Positions 44,355 to 55,460 of a stretch of 64,000 bases of DNA are shown here, piece by piece. The position numbers and the translations under genes were made by a program. The DNA lies in assembly GCF_050003625.1 (NCBI RefSeq), contig NC_134398.1, positions 78,462,003-78,526,002 on the forward strand, read 5' to 3'. The stretch is from Haematobia irritans (Eukaryota > Arthropoda > Insecta > Diptera > Muscidae). Numbering within the stretch: the stretch's first letter is position 1; the number at the start of each line of letters is the position of its first letter. The notes below the pieces were generated by a model. The model saw nothing but the letters and a program-made list of their open reading frames with translations. It was not told where the DNA came from and made no database searches.

Positions 44355-44660
44355 TAATCTACCAAAATTTCATTTCTATAGAAAATTTTGTCAAAATTTT
44401 ATTACTATAGAAAATTTTGTCAAAATTTTATTACTATAGAAAATTTTGTTAAAATTTTATTAATATAGAAAATGTTGTCAAAATTTTATTGCTATACAAA
44501 ATTTGGCAACATTTTATTTTTATAGAAAATGTTGTCAAAATTTTATTGCTATAGAAAGTTTTGTCAAAATTTCATTTCTGTAGAAAACGTTGTCAAAATT
44601 TTATTTCTATAGAAAATATTGTCAAAATTTTATTTCTATAGAAAATTTTGTCAAACTGAA
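44355..44660. repeat. ~29-bp tandem array (GTCAAAATTTTATTNCTATAGAAAAT)
   Basis: About ten imperfect units of TTTTGTCAAAATTTTATT and CTATAGAAAA. The reverse complement of the same array is at 56275-56720. Common in fly genomes next to the CCATATAAACCGATC family. Confidence 0.8.
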
Positions 44661-44715
44661 TTATATACGTATATTAAATACGTTCTTTTTGTTGTTTAGG
44701 TTTATTTCGGTTGTG

Positions 44716-45703
44716 GGCTCCATGAAATAAGTCCCCATGAAATAACTCCCCAAAAAGAACAATGAAATATGTCCCCAATTTCCTCTACAGAGAACAAAAA
44801 CAATGATTTTTTGGGAGTTATTTCATATTTTAGGCTATTTCATTTCCAATTTTGGGGAGTTATTTCAAATGAAATAACGCCCAAATTTTTGTCATAATGA
44901 AACAATTCCCCAATATGGATTCTGGGTGGTTATTTCATTTTCTTAAACTTTAAAATAATTCATAAAAGTAGTGGCAGGAACTAATTTTTGTGTAAGTCTA
45001 TATGTACGATCAGTGTTTGAACAAACGTGAGGCAGTGAAGATATAAAACTAATAAAGATTTATAAACGGGTGTAGAAAAAATAGTGAATATTACCCTACG
45101 TTGTAATATTATTTGTAGTTTGATTATATTGGAGTATAATTAATTTACATAAGATATCATCTTATTCTCTTATCCGTTATTTAAAGTTTCTGTTTGTTCC
45201 TTGATACGGTTTAATTTCTGGCAGGCTGTTAGGCGAAGGGATCTTTTGCAGTACGCACCTGCTTCCAAAAATGGCGCAATACACTAACATACAATATAAT
45301 TGTTATGATTTCAGACGTGTAACCAAACTCCTAATCTCGTGGTTAGGCCTTGTAGATATTTATAAATTTATAGTGAATGTCTAATGGACTCCCGACTGAT
45401 TGCCGTACTTCACTTAAAATTGTTTACAAATACATACCCAAATAAATTTACCACTACATCGGTTAAAAGTTGAAATTGTTATGAACTATATTGAAGAAAT
45501 ATTGTATTTAATCCATTAATTTGTTATTATTGTTTTTAAGAAATAAGTCCTCAAAATATTAGGGATTTATTTCACTTTTTGGGGTATAATTTCATAAAAT
45601 ATTTTGGGGATTTATTTCATAATGAAATAAGTCTCCAATTTTGGGAACTTATCACATTTTTCATTTTGGGGAGTTATTTCATGGGGACTTGTTTCATGGA
45701 GCC
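44716..45703. mobile_element. ~1-kb element with ATGAAATAAGTCCCC inverted termini
   Basis: The left end GGCTCCATGAAATAAGTCCC and the right end GGGGACTTGTTTCATGGAGCC are near-perfect inverse complements. Sub-terminal repeats of GGGGAGTTATTTCAT occur in both orientations at each end. I find no clear target duplication and no coding sequence. Confidence 0.65.
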
Positions 45704-45861
45704 ATATTTTACCTTTCGTCCGCACGGAGAATCGACGGACATGTAGCTTTTATTGACACTAACAGACAATTATCGCTATAACCCTCAATACTCCCTGCCC
45801 AATCTTCTATGGTAATTCATGAGATTTCCGTCATTGTCATAAAGTAAACCACTGTTTGCTA

Positions 45862-46205
45862 TGTGAGGTAATGCCTAAGGCGGAAACAGTTTTTCAGATG
45901 TCCTTTGATGGGAAGATATCATAGACCAAACTGGAAAAGCATATGCCAGCACAGGCCTCACACCCTGTTTATATATGGTGAGCTTAATCCTGTAACTAGG
46001 TGTATACTGCTTTACCCATTTTAAGCACATGGTCAATGATCCGGGTTAAGTAATCTCTTCTTTGAAAACAACACCCAAATATTTCAACCTGCCATTGCTA
46101 GTTATAATATGGCCCTTGTGTGTTTTTTATCGAGGTTTCCGCATGCCCTTGAGGATTATGGTTTCGCATTTCTCGATATTAAGGTTCAGTCACCGTTCTC
46201 TGAGT
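45862..46205 (-). pseudogene. ORF2 fragment, C-like reverse transcriptase end
   Basis: On the minus strand, with frame changes, this reads LNLNIEKCETIILKG, LKYLGVVFKEEIT, RIKLTIYKQGVRPVLAYAFP and VWSMISSHQ. These are collinear with element C ORF2 after YADD (LKYLGVMFQED, KMTIYKQVVRPVMSYAFPIW, TISSHQ). It is old and truncated at both ends. Confidence 0.75.
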
Positions 46206-46845
46206 TCTTTTCTGACTTTAGGTCTTTAATAAGACACATTTTACAGTTCATAGTAAAAATTTAATATAGTAGAATATAATGTTGAACATTTTTTCGGAAT
46301 CTTCCGACCATATCTGGAATATATGTAAAAAAAAACTTTGGTCGAAGCAGGGATCGAACCCACGACCCTTGGCATGAAAGTCGGACGTAGCAACCACTGC
46401 TCCACGGTGCCCAACTAAATGTATTTTTCTGTTAAATAAACTTTGTTTAGTCGGCTCGTGGGCGCCGCAAGCTATGCTATATAAATATAACTTATATGGG
46501 TAATTAATTGTCTATTGATGACAATAACGGCTACATAGCTTAGTGGCTTTTTTAAATTTATAAAATCGTATAATTTCTTCTACATTGTTTGTATTACAGA
46601 AAAAAGTTGCTAAGAACTAAAAAACTTCGTGGAAGTGAGAAAGATGTTAGGGAAAATTTTTTTGAGTTCGTCTTTATGAAATTGTTTTTACATCCTGGAA
46701 AAGAATAAATGTTTATCACAAAAAGTATACAATTTTCTTCCAAATACACTTCCTTTCAACGAAAAGCAAATGAGAAACGAACTTTGTTTGTCTAAAATTT
46801 CGATTGGGAGGAAAGAATTATTTTTTTGCGTGGAGAGAGATATCT
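46206..46845. mobile_element. M-type MITE, left end missing
   Basis: Matches the full copy at 54918-55785 from TTCTTTTCTGACTTTAGG onward: a minus-strand tRNA-like block (46343-46413), GGCGCCGCAAGCTATGCTAT, a shortened plus-strand tRNA-like block, then GAAACGAACTTTGTTTGTC and the terminus TTTTTTTGCGTGGAG. Confidence 0.65.
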
Positions 46846-46872
46846 TGCATCACCTCAAGATATCTCTCTCCG
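46832..46872. repeat. Perfect 17-bp-arm hairpin
   Basis: GGAGAGAGATATCTTG and CAAGATATCTCTCTCC flank a short loop at the junction of the M-type MITE end and the ORF2 fragment. Confidence 0.8.
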
Positions 46873-46889
46873 AAAACCTAAAGCCTCCG

Positions 46890-47293
46890 TTAAAATGCGC
46901 CACAAAATGTTGTCAATGGCAGTCCGCTTCCAACTCATCCAGAAGTTACGCGAACATTATTAGTGAAGTCAACATCATTTATATCGTCAGTAGCTGAAGA
47001 CTGGAGAAAATCGGCTAAGACCGCTTTGTAAGCATCGACAGTCGCCTGACTACCATCAGGACAAAGCAATGTACGTACAGAGATCTTAGTCGACAATCCT
47101 GCAGCCCTTTTTACTCGACTATACGTCCGATTATTCACAATAATGCTTCGTAAATAACGCCGTATGTGCCCCTCCACAAATTGTTGAACATAAACGCCGA
47201 TAACAACATGGAGTTCGCCAATCACATCCATAATATCAGATCGCATTTCAGGATCTGGTGTCCTGCGAGCCGTACTGCAATGAATTCGCCGCA
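46890..47293 (-). pseudogene. ORF2 fragment, A-like (endonuclease-RT linker)
   Basis: On the minus strand it reads STARRTPDPEMRSDIMDVIGE, RTYSRVKRAAGLSTKISV and ATVDAYKAVLADFLQSSA, collinear with A2 ORF2 (RRTPDPERRSEIRALIGE, RTYGRVKRAAGLSSEISV). Similarity extends to about 46890 (PLTTFCGA region). With 49153-49455 it appears to be one copy split by the insertion between them. Confidence 0.85.
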
Positions 47294-49152
47294 CCGAAAA
47301 AAAAGTTTACTATTTTTTATGAAAAATGAACTAACCCATAGTAAGAATGACCATGATTTGGCGCCAAAGATTTTTTTCATCTAGATAAGTTCATGATTTT
47401 CTTATAAATTAGTTCATGTATTGCATCGTATTTTAGTTCATTATTACTATGCTGTAGGAAGAATATAGTTAAACTCATTCAAAATATTCCTGCTATCCGG
47501 AAAAATGAACAATTTTTTGGGAAACCTGTATTAAGAAATTGGTTTGAAATAAACTGTTTGTCGGTATAATTTTCAAAAAAGTAGAGAAATTGAGGAATCA
47601 AAGGTACAACAAGCCTGTATACAACTAATAAAATTTTCGTACAAAACAAGTCAATTTTCTATAACCACCAGTATTTAATGGACTGTATATTGGGGACTGG
47701 TGTTTACTCCGTTGGTGCGAGGGATCTTCAACAAAGAGGAGAAATTCAGTGGTGGAACACTGTGCAGTACAAAATATCTCTCACAAGAGATATTATGAAC
47801 AAGAAATAAGAAAAGGGAAAGAGTTGGTTGAGTTTCAGTTGCTTTATTTCAGAGTGTGTTATGCTCACCGTTCCAGAGATATGATGCAAGTGTTTGAATT
47901 CATCTTAGAGTACTTGCCAAGAAAATATTTTCTTAAATATTGATAATTGACAATAGATACTTAAACCTAGTATTTCACGAAATTGGTAATTATTCAAAAC
48001 AGTATCGTAAAATTTAACTTTGAACTGAATGGTATAAGTCTAAACTGGCAAGTTTAGACAAGTACGTTGAATGCAGTTACTTGTCGGTAGAAAGTAATTG
48101 CTTCTTCAAAAGGGTAATATTCTACGTTATTAGGACTAAACTAATTAATTTAAATTTCCATGTTTTCTATCCAGATTGAATTGTCCAATTTCATCGATTT
48201 TGGCTAACTTTTGTTGGGCGGATTTGTCTTATAAGCATCTGAAATTGCAAAGTTATACAAAATATAAGAAAAATATTATCAAATTCTATCGTTCATATTG
48301 ATTTTTAACTTACGGTTTTCAAGAGTATTTCCTAGAGCCAATAAGGATATCAGCTTAATTAGCATTAAACAGTAAGAATATTCAAAAAAATTACCATTAC
48401 AAGACCTGTTTACCTGCAAGTGAAAATAATAATTTTTAATAAATTGAAATTTTAGTTTTATTAAAAACGGACAAAATAGCGTTTATAGAAAACTTACCAC
48501 ATTGAAAAATTCATCCAGTTGGTACATTATTGAAATCATATCCATGGACTAATGGGACGTTTTTGAAATTATTCTCAGAATATATTTGAAATAAAAAATG
48601 AAAAAAAAAAATTAGACATAATTTCCAATTGTCAGTATAGCATTTAGTATTTAAGGTGGATATTAAGTTCGAGTTTAGAGGCTAAAATCGCAATTTTCAT
48701 GATACGTTTTCTTTAATAATCCATTATAAAAAAATAATCTTTATAAAAAACTTGGTTTGGGCTATTCTCCATCAAGTTATATTTAAATTTTTATCGGAAG
48801 ACGTACAATTTTACACTTTTCTTAGTAATTTATTTTTATTTTTATTTTTAGCGTCTAAACTCGAACTTAGTACTCACCTGTAGGAATTGCTGTAACATAA
48901 AAAATATAGATTCAAAAACATGGTTGCATCTCCAACCTGTGATCCAGATGTAGAATAAATATAGATCATCCTATTACCACTCATGTTGTATATTTTTTAT
49001 GTAAATCAATTAAAAATCCGCACTAATTTTAAACTATTAACAGAAATATACAGTTCCTTAATCTGTTATTTGTTTTTTTATCAATAAAAAGCGTTTTTGA
49101 TTACTCTAACATCACATCATTCACTTCTCGTTTCGAAATAAATGTATTTTCA
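47294..49152. mobile_element. 1.9-kb insertion splitting an A-like ORF2 fragment
   Basis: The left end CACCGAAAAAAAAGTTTACT and the sub-terminal GACCATGATTTGGCGCC match 60960-61240 (inverted there) and resemble the 38292 element. The flanking ORF2 pieces are consecutive in the element apart from about 25 bases. No transposase is recognisable; a 64-codon frame at 47749-47943 (MVEHCAVQNISHK) has no homology I know. Confidence 0.5.
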
Positions 49153-49455
49153 TTAATATGGACGGAGGAAGGTCAGGAAGCGATCTTTCTTCTTCGAGTT
49201 GTCCACAGCCTCACGAAACACATTCACCACACAATTATCAATCTCATCTATGGTGACATTTCTGTCGACTGGCAGTACGTGATCATTGAAACCAATCATG
49301 AGGTGAGACCTGAATCTCCTCACATTCGTACGTCGATAGTTCAAATATGCAATACATTCACGCCTAAGTTGTCCTGGTATCTGTCACACTGCCATCCCAG
49401 GATGGACGCTTTGCATTGACGTCAGCTCCAATGTCTGCCTCACCAACAATTTTTT
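49153..49455 (-). pseudogene. ORF2 fragment, A-like (endonuclease part)
   Basis: On the minus strand it reads IGADVNAKRPSWDGSVTDT (the GADLNAKHPFWGG motif) and, after a deletion, RRTNVRRFRSHLMIGFNDHV and VDRNVTIDEIDNCVVNVFRE. A2 has RMNVRRFRSHLVNGLDEHML and MDRNVTVNEIDNCVEGLVNV. It is upstream in the protein relative to 46890-47293, in the same orientation. Confidence 0.85.
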
Positions 49456-50200
49456 CATACAACGTATGTTTCGTTAGATAATTTTTTGTTAATGAAAAGT
49501 ATCAAGTAGCGTATATACATTTATTATATACATTTTATTAAAAGTCGTAAAAATAAATAAACGCAATAAAGCAAAACAGAAAAAAATCAAAAAGTTTTTT
49601 CAATAAAATTAAATTAATTAAATTACTTATTTTTGCGAAAAACATATAGGTTTATAGGTTTTTTATTTTGTGAGAATTGAAACAAATATACTTTAAAAAA
49701 TTTTAAGGACATTTAATGTCATAGCTATAATGGAAATTTTAAATTCATAATACTATTCGATTCTTATATGGAGAAGCCTTTTCATTTACAAAACAAACCG
49801 TCAACATGTTCCCAAGTTGCATTGCTGTTTGTTTTGATCTTCTTATATTTGAAATGAATGGTCGCAACGGCTCATCAATACTCGTCCTAATTTCCTTGTG
49901 CCAATCACCAATCCGCACTGTTCCATCTTCCGTCTCTTTATCAATATTCCTGAAAAACAATACCAACGTTTGTGGTCATTCATCATTAATTATAGAATTA
50001 TGAGGAGCGACACAAGCAAGTCCCACAAAATTGTGATGTCATTACAATTTTCGGCGTTCACTTCTACCGTGGTAAACAATATTCTTCAACGGACGCTAAT
50101 ATTTGGTCGCAATGGAAACGCAGCATCGGCAACAATATCTGATAACACTGATTCCCCAAAAAGAAACAACCGGAGTATTCCTACGAAATTCAAAAATTGT
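49456..50200. other. AT-rich interval, no gene seen
   Basis: A 73-codon minus-strand frame (49966-49745) contains GDWHKEIRTSIDEPLRPFIS but I do not recognise it. No repeat boundary found. Confidence 0.4.
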
Positions 50201-50520
50201 ATGTGTTCAACGCATTCCTTTCTGGTGCGATACGAATGGAAACTGGGTACTAAAAGTTTGTCCCAGACAGTTTCATGATCAGTTGTCTATGGGGTAGTCC
50301 TACTAAGTTGTTCCAGGACGTGCACTTTGGGATGAATTCAAGTCGTATCCTAAAGTGTAAATTTTCGCAGGGAATGACAAACCCATGTTAAAGTGACCGG
50401 TCCATTCCATACGCTTGGACCAGATCTCAAAAAGATATCAAGTGAGTATAAAAATCAATAAATTATATGACAATTAAAAATGTTGATAAACTGGAGCACT
50501 AGTACCAGTCCTGTAGTGGA
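50201..50520 (+). repeat. Inverted-repeat partner of 52632-52915, plus a shared flank
   Basis: GTTGTCTATGGGGTAGTCCTAC, GTTGTTCCAGGACGTG and CATTCCATACGCTTGGACCAG are inverse complements of segments at 52700-52860. The following AGTATAAAAATCAATAAATT to GGTCCATTAGTGGCAATTTG is repeated directly at 54380-54500. Confidence 0.65.
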
Positions 50521-51368
50521 TCCATTAGTGGCAATTTGCACTAATTTCCCGTTGGGTATATACCATTCAATTTATGTATAAAATGCTCCTCCTCAAATTT
50601 TTTCTGTGATAATTTAAGTAATATTTAGAACGATTGCTGCATGGTAGCTCAATGGACCACCACACTTGAAATTCGTAATAAGTACATATTACGGTTAATT
50701 TATTTATTCCGATATATGAACAACACCTCCGTTTAGTTCGATGGTCTGTATCTTATATAGATATCATCACTTATAGATTTGCAAATGTATATTAATCACA
50801 ATCCAGAATTCAATTTCTTCGCTTATGAACTTATGTTAACTCTCACGCACTACAAAAGCAAAATAAAAGAATTTAAATTGTCCTCAATTTGTCAAAGAGA
50901 AGACCCAATGATGGATATGCCACCATTGATTAGGAAGGTTGGCATATCCGAAACTATACTATCGACACCATCATCATCGTTGTCCATATATCAATTTTGT
51001 AAATAAATTGTTTGTGGGTTAAGTCGAATGGAAAGAATGTAAATCCGAATGCTTACACAAATTTTGGAGTTTTAACAGCGGTGCATATTTGATATCATAC
51101 AATTGGAAATTCACAGGTTTGTGGGTCTATTTACTCCCATGGCTGAGTTCGTATATTGATTAAGCAATTTATCTAACAGTAAGTTTTTAGTCGATTGTCA
51201 TTTGAAACATTTATCAAATGGCCAAAATAAATATATATGCATTTTGTACAAATGCTAGCATTTTACGTGTGCATCGAACGGTCGAATGTGCATATTTGCA
51301 CGTCAGTTCGTTAGTGAAAAGATTTTATTTTTCACAAAACCATTTTAAATGTTTCACATTTGTTGATT
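50521..51368. other. AT-rich interval, no gene seen
   Basis: No recognisable coding sequence or repeat. A 75-codon frame at 50779-51006 is unassigned. Confidence 0.4.
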
Positions 51369-52140
51369 TTTATACCCTTCACCACTACTGTGGTACAGGG
51401 TATAATAAGTTTGTGCATTTGTATGTAACATCGAGAAGGAGTAGTCATAGACCCATCTTTTGGTATACCGATCGGCTTAGAATTAAATTCTGAGTCGATT
51501 TAACGATGTCCGTCTGTATGTCTGTAGATGTATTTTTGTGTGCAGCTCGCAGTATAAGTCTGATCGTCCTCAAATTTGGGGCAGGGTCCTTCTACGGCTC
51601 AAAGACGATCCCTATTGATTTTGGAAAAAATCGGTTCAGATTTAGATATAGCTGCCATATATATTTATAACCGATCTGGTCATAAATGACGTATTTATCA
51701 ACCGATCTTCTTCCAATTTCGTATAATCGAAATTGTGAGTCTCGTAAATTTTGCAGAATATCAGTTAATAACTCCCATATATATTCGCCCGATTTAGATT
51801 CATATGACCACGGGGGCCAATGTTTCATTTCGAAAATGTTGATGTTTTGCATTTTAGCAATGTGTTCCAAATTGTATGGAATTTAAATATTTCCAATATT
51901 TTTAACTAACAATGTGTTCGTCCCGGTATTTAACCAATTTAAATTTTGAGTCTAGACATTTTGTGAAAGTTTAAAAAATTTTGCCCAAATCACTTCATAT
52001 TTAAATTTGTATATGGGAATATAAACCTTTATATAGCTCCTAACAAATTTGGTGTTAAGATGGTATCAAAAAATATTGGTATACATAGTAGTGAATGGGT
52101 ATAATATAGTCGGCCCCGTCCAACTTTAGACTTTCCTTAC
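51369..52140 (+). repeat. Dispersed repeat (TATACCCTTCACCACTACTG family)
   Basis: Shared segments CCACTACTGTGGTACAGGGT, TTCTGAGTCGATTTA and CGGTTCAGATTTAGATATAG recur at 61449-61825. A common fly repeat type with a GTCCGTCTGT core; no coding sequence. Confidence 0.65.
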
Positions 52141-52295
52141 TTGTTTCTGTATTTGAAAGTGAAATGAAAAATACTTTCAAATAGAAATCTAAAGCACCAC
52201 TGTGGGCTGAAACTAGTAAGGCAAATCTGTTTTGTGGTACTTGATGAATAGCTTTGCTCAAACGACTCATAAACAATCAGTAAAGAGATGCTATC

Positions 52296-52600
52296 CGCAA
52301 AGAAACAAACGTTGGAAAACGTGGTATCGCAAAAGTTGTTCTTTTGATACACTTTTTCGAATTATTTCGAATAGTTCAAAATTTTATTGCAAAAGTTCGA
52401 TATGATAAAAATATTTTTCGACAAATTCAAGAAAATTTATTGGATAGCATTATAAATTTATTAGACATACTTACTTTTTTCACTTGTTAAAGCAAATTTC
52501 TTATTTTGAAGGAAAAAATGCAGTTAGAAATTGAAAAAATGATTTTAGCGCAGTTTTAGGAAAATTTGAAATTTTTAGTGAAAAATACAAATTTCGTAAA
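52296..52600 (+). mobile_element. M-like MITE left end, diverged
   Basis: CCGCAAAGAAACAAACGTTGGAAAACGTG resembles the M-type left terminus at 54922 (GCAAAGAAAACAACGTTTGC). The body then diverges, and no tRNA-like block is present. Confidence 0.4.
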
Positions 52601-52631
52601 GCTTTAATATAAGAAAAAATGTTTTTATTAG

Positions 52632-52915
52632 TTCCCTACGGGAAATGGATCAACCCCAGGACAGGTACAGGGTTAGTCCCTGGTGAGTATGGTCCAGTCA
52701 CTATTCTGGTCCAAGTGTATGGAATGGACCGGTCACTTTAACATCGGTTTGTCATTGCCAGCGAAAATTTACACTTTAGGACACGACTTGGACTCATCCC
52801 AAAGGACACGTCCTGGAACAACTTAGTAGGACTACCCCATAGACAACAGTCTGGGACAAACTTTAAGGACCCCGTTTCCATCCACCAGAAAGGAATATGT
52901 AGAACAGTAAATAAT
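52632..52915 (-). repeat. Inverted-repeat partner of 50201-50440
   Basis: CTGGTCCAAGTGTATGGAATG, CATCCCAAAGGACACGTCC and GTAGGACTACCCCATAGACAAC mirror 50290-50420 in inverse orientation with moderate divergence. Confidence 0.65.
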
Positions 52916-52924
52916 ATTGTAGTA

Positions 52925-53858
52925 AAGGGTGATTTGTTAAGAGCTTGATAACTTTTAAAAAAAAAAAAACGCATAAAATTTTCAAAATCTCATCGGTTCT
53001 TTATTTGAAACGTTAGATTGGTCCATGACATTTACTTTTTGAAGATAATTTCATTTAAATGTTGACCGCGGCTGCGTCTTAGGTGGTCCATTCGGAAAGT
53101 CCAATTTTGGGCAACTTTTTCGAGCATTTCGGCCGGAATAGCCCGAATTTCTTCGGAAATGTTGTCTTCCAAAACTAGAATAGTTGCTGGCTTATTTCTG
53201 TAGACTTTAGACTTGACGTAGCCCCACAAAAAATAGTCTAAAGGCGTCAAATCGCATGATCTTGGTGGCCAACTTACCGGTCCATTTCTTGAGATGAATT
53301 GTTGTCCGAAGTTTTCCCTCAAAATGGCCATAGAATCGCGAGCTGTGTGGCATGTAGCGCCATCTTGTTGAAACCACATGTCAACCAAGTTCAGTTCTTC
53401 CATTTTTGGCAACAAAAAGTTTGTTAGCATCGAACGATAGCGATCGCCATTCACCGTAACGTTGCGTCCAACAGCATCTTTGAAAAAATACGGTCCAATG
53501 ATTCCACCAGCGTACAAACCACACCAAACAGTGCATTTTTCGGGATGCATGGGCAGTTCTTGAACGGCTTCTGGTTGCTCTTCACTCCAAATGCGGCAAT
53601 TTTGCTTATTTACGTAGCCATTCAACCAGAAATGAGCCTCATCGCTGAACAAAATTTGTCGATAAAAAAGCGGATTTTCTGCCAACTTTTCTAGGGCCCA
53701 TTCACTGAAAATTCGACGTTGTGGCTCGTTAGTAAGTCTATTCATGATGAAATGTCAAAGCATACTGAGCATCTTTCTCTTTGACACCATGTCTGAAATC
53801 CCACGGGATCTGTCAAATACTAATGCATGAAAATCCTAACCTCAAAAGAATCACCCTT
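52925..53858 (-). mobile_element. Tc1/mariner-superfamily element (DD41D type), internally deleted
   Basis: The termini AAGGGTGATTTG and, inverted, AAGGGTGATTCT are flanked by TA on both sides (52923-52924 and 53859-53860). The element is 934 bp, short for this superfamily, and its transposase lacks the N-terminal DNA-binding part. Confidence 0.85.
53032..53745 (-). pseudogene. DD41D-type mariner transposase, N-terminally deleted (237 aa)
   Basis: The open frame MNRLTNEPQRRIFSEWALEK to HLNEIIFKK holds the DDE_3-like catalytic domain: FSDEAHFWLNGYVNKQNC (first Asp, residue 35), FQQDGATCHTA (second Asp, 128) and CDLTPLDYFLWGYVKSKVY (third Asp, 170, giving 41 residues between the second and third). 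The usual two helix-turn-helix segments (about 100 residues) are absent, and the terminal repeat lies only about 110 bases upstream of the start. The catalytic domain is undamaged, but without a DNA-binding domain it is probably not a working transposase. The copy at 59613 has the same N-terminal gap. Confidence 0.85.
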
Positions 53859-53891
53859 TAAAAGTGTGGATTCAAAAAGATTTTAATATCA

Positions 53892-54378
53892 CACTGAAAA
53901 AACAGTGAACCCACCACGAAGAAAACTTGCGGTTAATTTTAGGAAATTTTGAACTTTTTTCGAAAATTTTAACTAAACAGTATTACAAACGCTGGCATCA
54001 CGCCGATGTCATTAAAATAAGTAAATATTTTACGACAAATTCAAGAAAATTGATAAGACATAATTAAGTTTTCAAGGAAAAAATTGGAGTTCAAAATAGC
54101 AAGAATGTTTTTAGTGACATACGAAGTTCATGATGAACGCATTTGTAGTAAAATTTGCAAATTTAAAGAAATACTGAACTATTTTGTGGAAGACACGAAT
54201 TTAGTTATTCTTTATGCTTCATTTGTGTATATTTTTTTCCTCGGTTTTAGTTAATTTAACTAACGTACGCAAAAATTATTAGAGTAAACGAAACTTTCTC
54301 CAAACATAATAATTCGATTAACTAAAATAAAGTTAAATTGGTTTTAGTGAAATAGAGAGTTCACTTTTTTTTTGAGTG
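53892..54378. mobile_element. Complete ~490-bp MITE with CACTGAAAA termini
   Basis: Left end CACACTGAAAAAACAGTGAAC; right end GTTCACTTTTTTTTTGAGTG, inverse complements with few mismatches. The same family supplies the half-copies at 24640 and 28794. No coding capacity. Confidence 0.7.
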
Positions 54379-54917
54379 CAAGTGAGTATAAAAATCAATA
54401 AATTATATGACAATTAAAAATGTTGATAAACTGGAGCACTAGTACAAGTCCTGTAATGGGTCCATTAGTGGCAATTTGCACTAATTTCCCGTAGGGTTGT
54501 TAACGTTTATTTATTTTGGAAAAAATATATAAATTGAAATTATAAAATATCTACAAATTAAAATTGTTGTAATGCCACGGAAGCCTAAAGCTATAAAAGG
54601 GACGTACAAGAAGAAATTACATAAAATTATAACGTTAGCTTAATGTGTAAAGCTGCTACGTCAAATTTTTGAAATTTCACAGGATTTTGTCTCTCCTTAA
54701 TAAATTGTGAATTAAACCTATTGTCGAAAAACTGCAAATGTAGTTACCATAAATGCTTTCAATACAAACAGTAAACTTTCCGCAAAATCGCACACAAAAA
54801 AATGGTATTAAATATTTGTAACAAAGCCTAATCAACCTAAAATTGGACTTAGCACGTGTATTTTAACAGGTGCTGACTTAACACTTTTACACATCATTAC
54901 CAAACTGAAATAAAGAC
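54379..54917. other. Repeat flank and AT-rich sequence, no gene seen
   Basis: The first ~120 bases repeat 50441-50560 directly. The remainder shows nothing recognisable. Confidence 0.45.
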
Positions 54918-55210
54918 ACACGCAAAGAAAACAACGTTTGCAAAACGTGTACCGAAAATGGTTTTCGTTTGTTAGAGTTTTTTTAATTGCTTCGAAAAGT
55001 ATACACTTTTATCACGAAAAAAACCCGTTTGTTACAAAATGTTTATTTTTTTAATAATAAAAGCTATTTTTGAACCAACAACACAGTTTATTTCGTTTAT
55101 ATCAAACACTGTTCTTTTCTGACTTTAGGTTTTTAATAAGACACATTTTACAGTTCATAGTACAAATTTAATATAGTAGAATGTAATGTTGAACATTTTT
55201 TCGGAATCTT

Positions 55211-55284
55211 CCGAAGCAGGGATCGAACCCACGACCCTTGGCATGCAAGTCGGACGTAGCAACCACTGCTCCACGGTGCCCAAC
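55211..55284 (-). other. tRNA-like cassette (SINE-type polymerase III promoter candidate)
   Basis: On the minus strand it reads ACCGTGGAGCAGTGGTTGC, then TACGTCCGACTTGCATGCC and GTGGGTTCGATCCCTGCTTC, which resembles a tRNA D-arm/A-box, anticodon region and T-arm/B-box. It lacks a convincing acceptor stem, so it is not called a tRNA gene. Confidence 0.55.
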
Positions 55285-55392
55285 TAAATGTATTTTTCTG
55301 TTAAATAAACTTTGTTTAATCGGCTCATGGGCGCCGCAAGCTATGCTATATAAATATAACTTATATGGGTAATTATCTATTGATGACAATAA

Positions 55393-55460
55393 CGGCTACA
55401 TAGCTCAGTGGATAGTGTGTTGCATGGTCCGCGGTTCGCTTCTCCGTCCAGGCGAAAGGT
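55393..55460 (+). other. tRNA-like cassette, opposite strand
   Basis: GGCTACATAGCTCAGTGGAT resembles a tRNA 5' half and GTCCGCGGTTCGCTTCTCC a T-arm. The middle is shortened relative to the copy at 60212-60295, which includes TTGGCTTACAAACTGTATGG. Not a functional tRNA by inspection. Confidence 0.5.

Noticed and set aside
47749..47943. 64-codon frame MVEHCAVQNISHKRYYEQE
   Set aside because: Codon-like composition but no recognisable family and it lies in a non-coding insertion; too short to call.
55211..55460. Genuine tRNA genes
   Set aside because: A- and B-box-like segments are present, but acceptor stems and a normal anticodon arm are not convincing, and the blocks recur as repeats.
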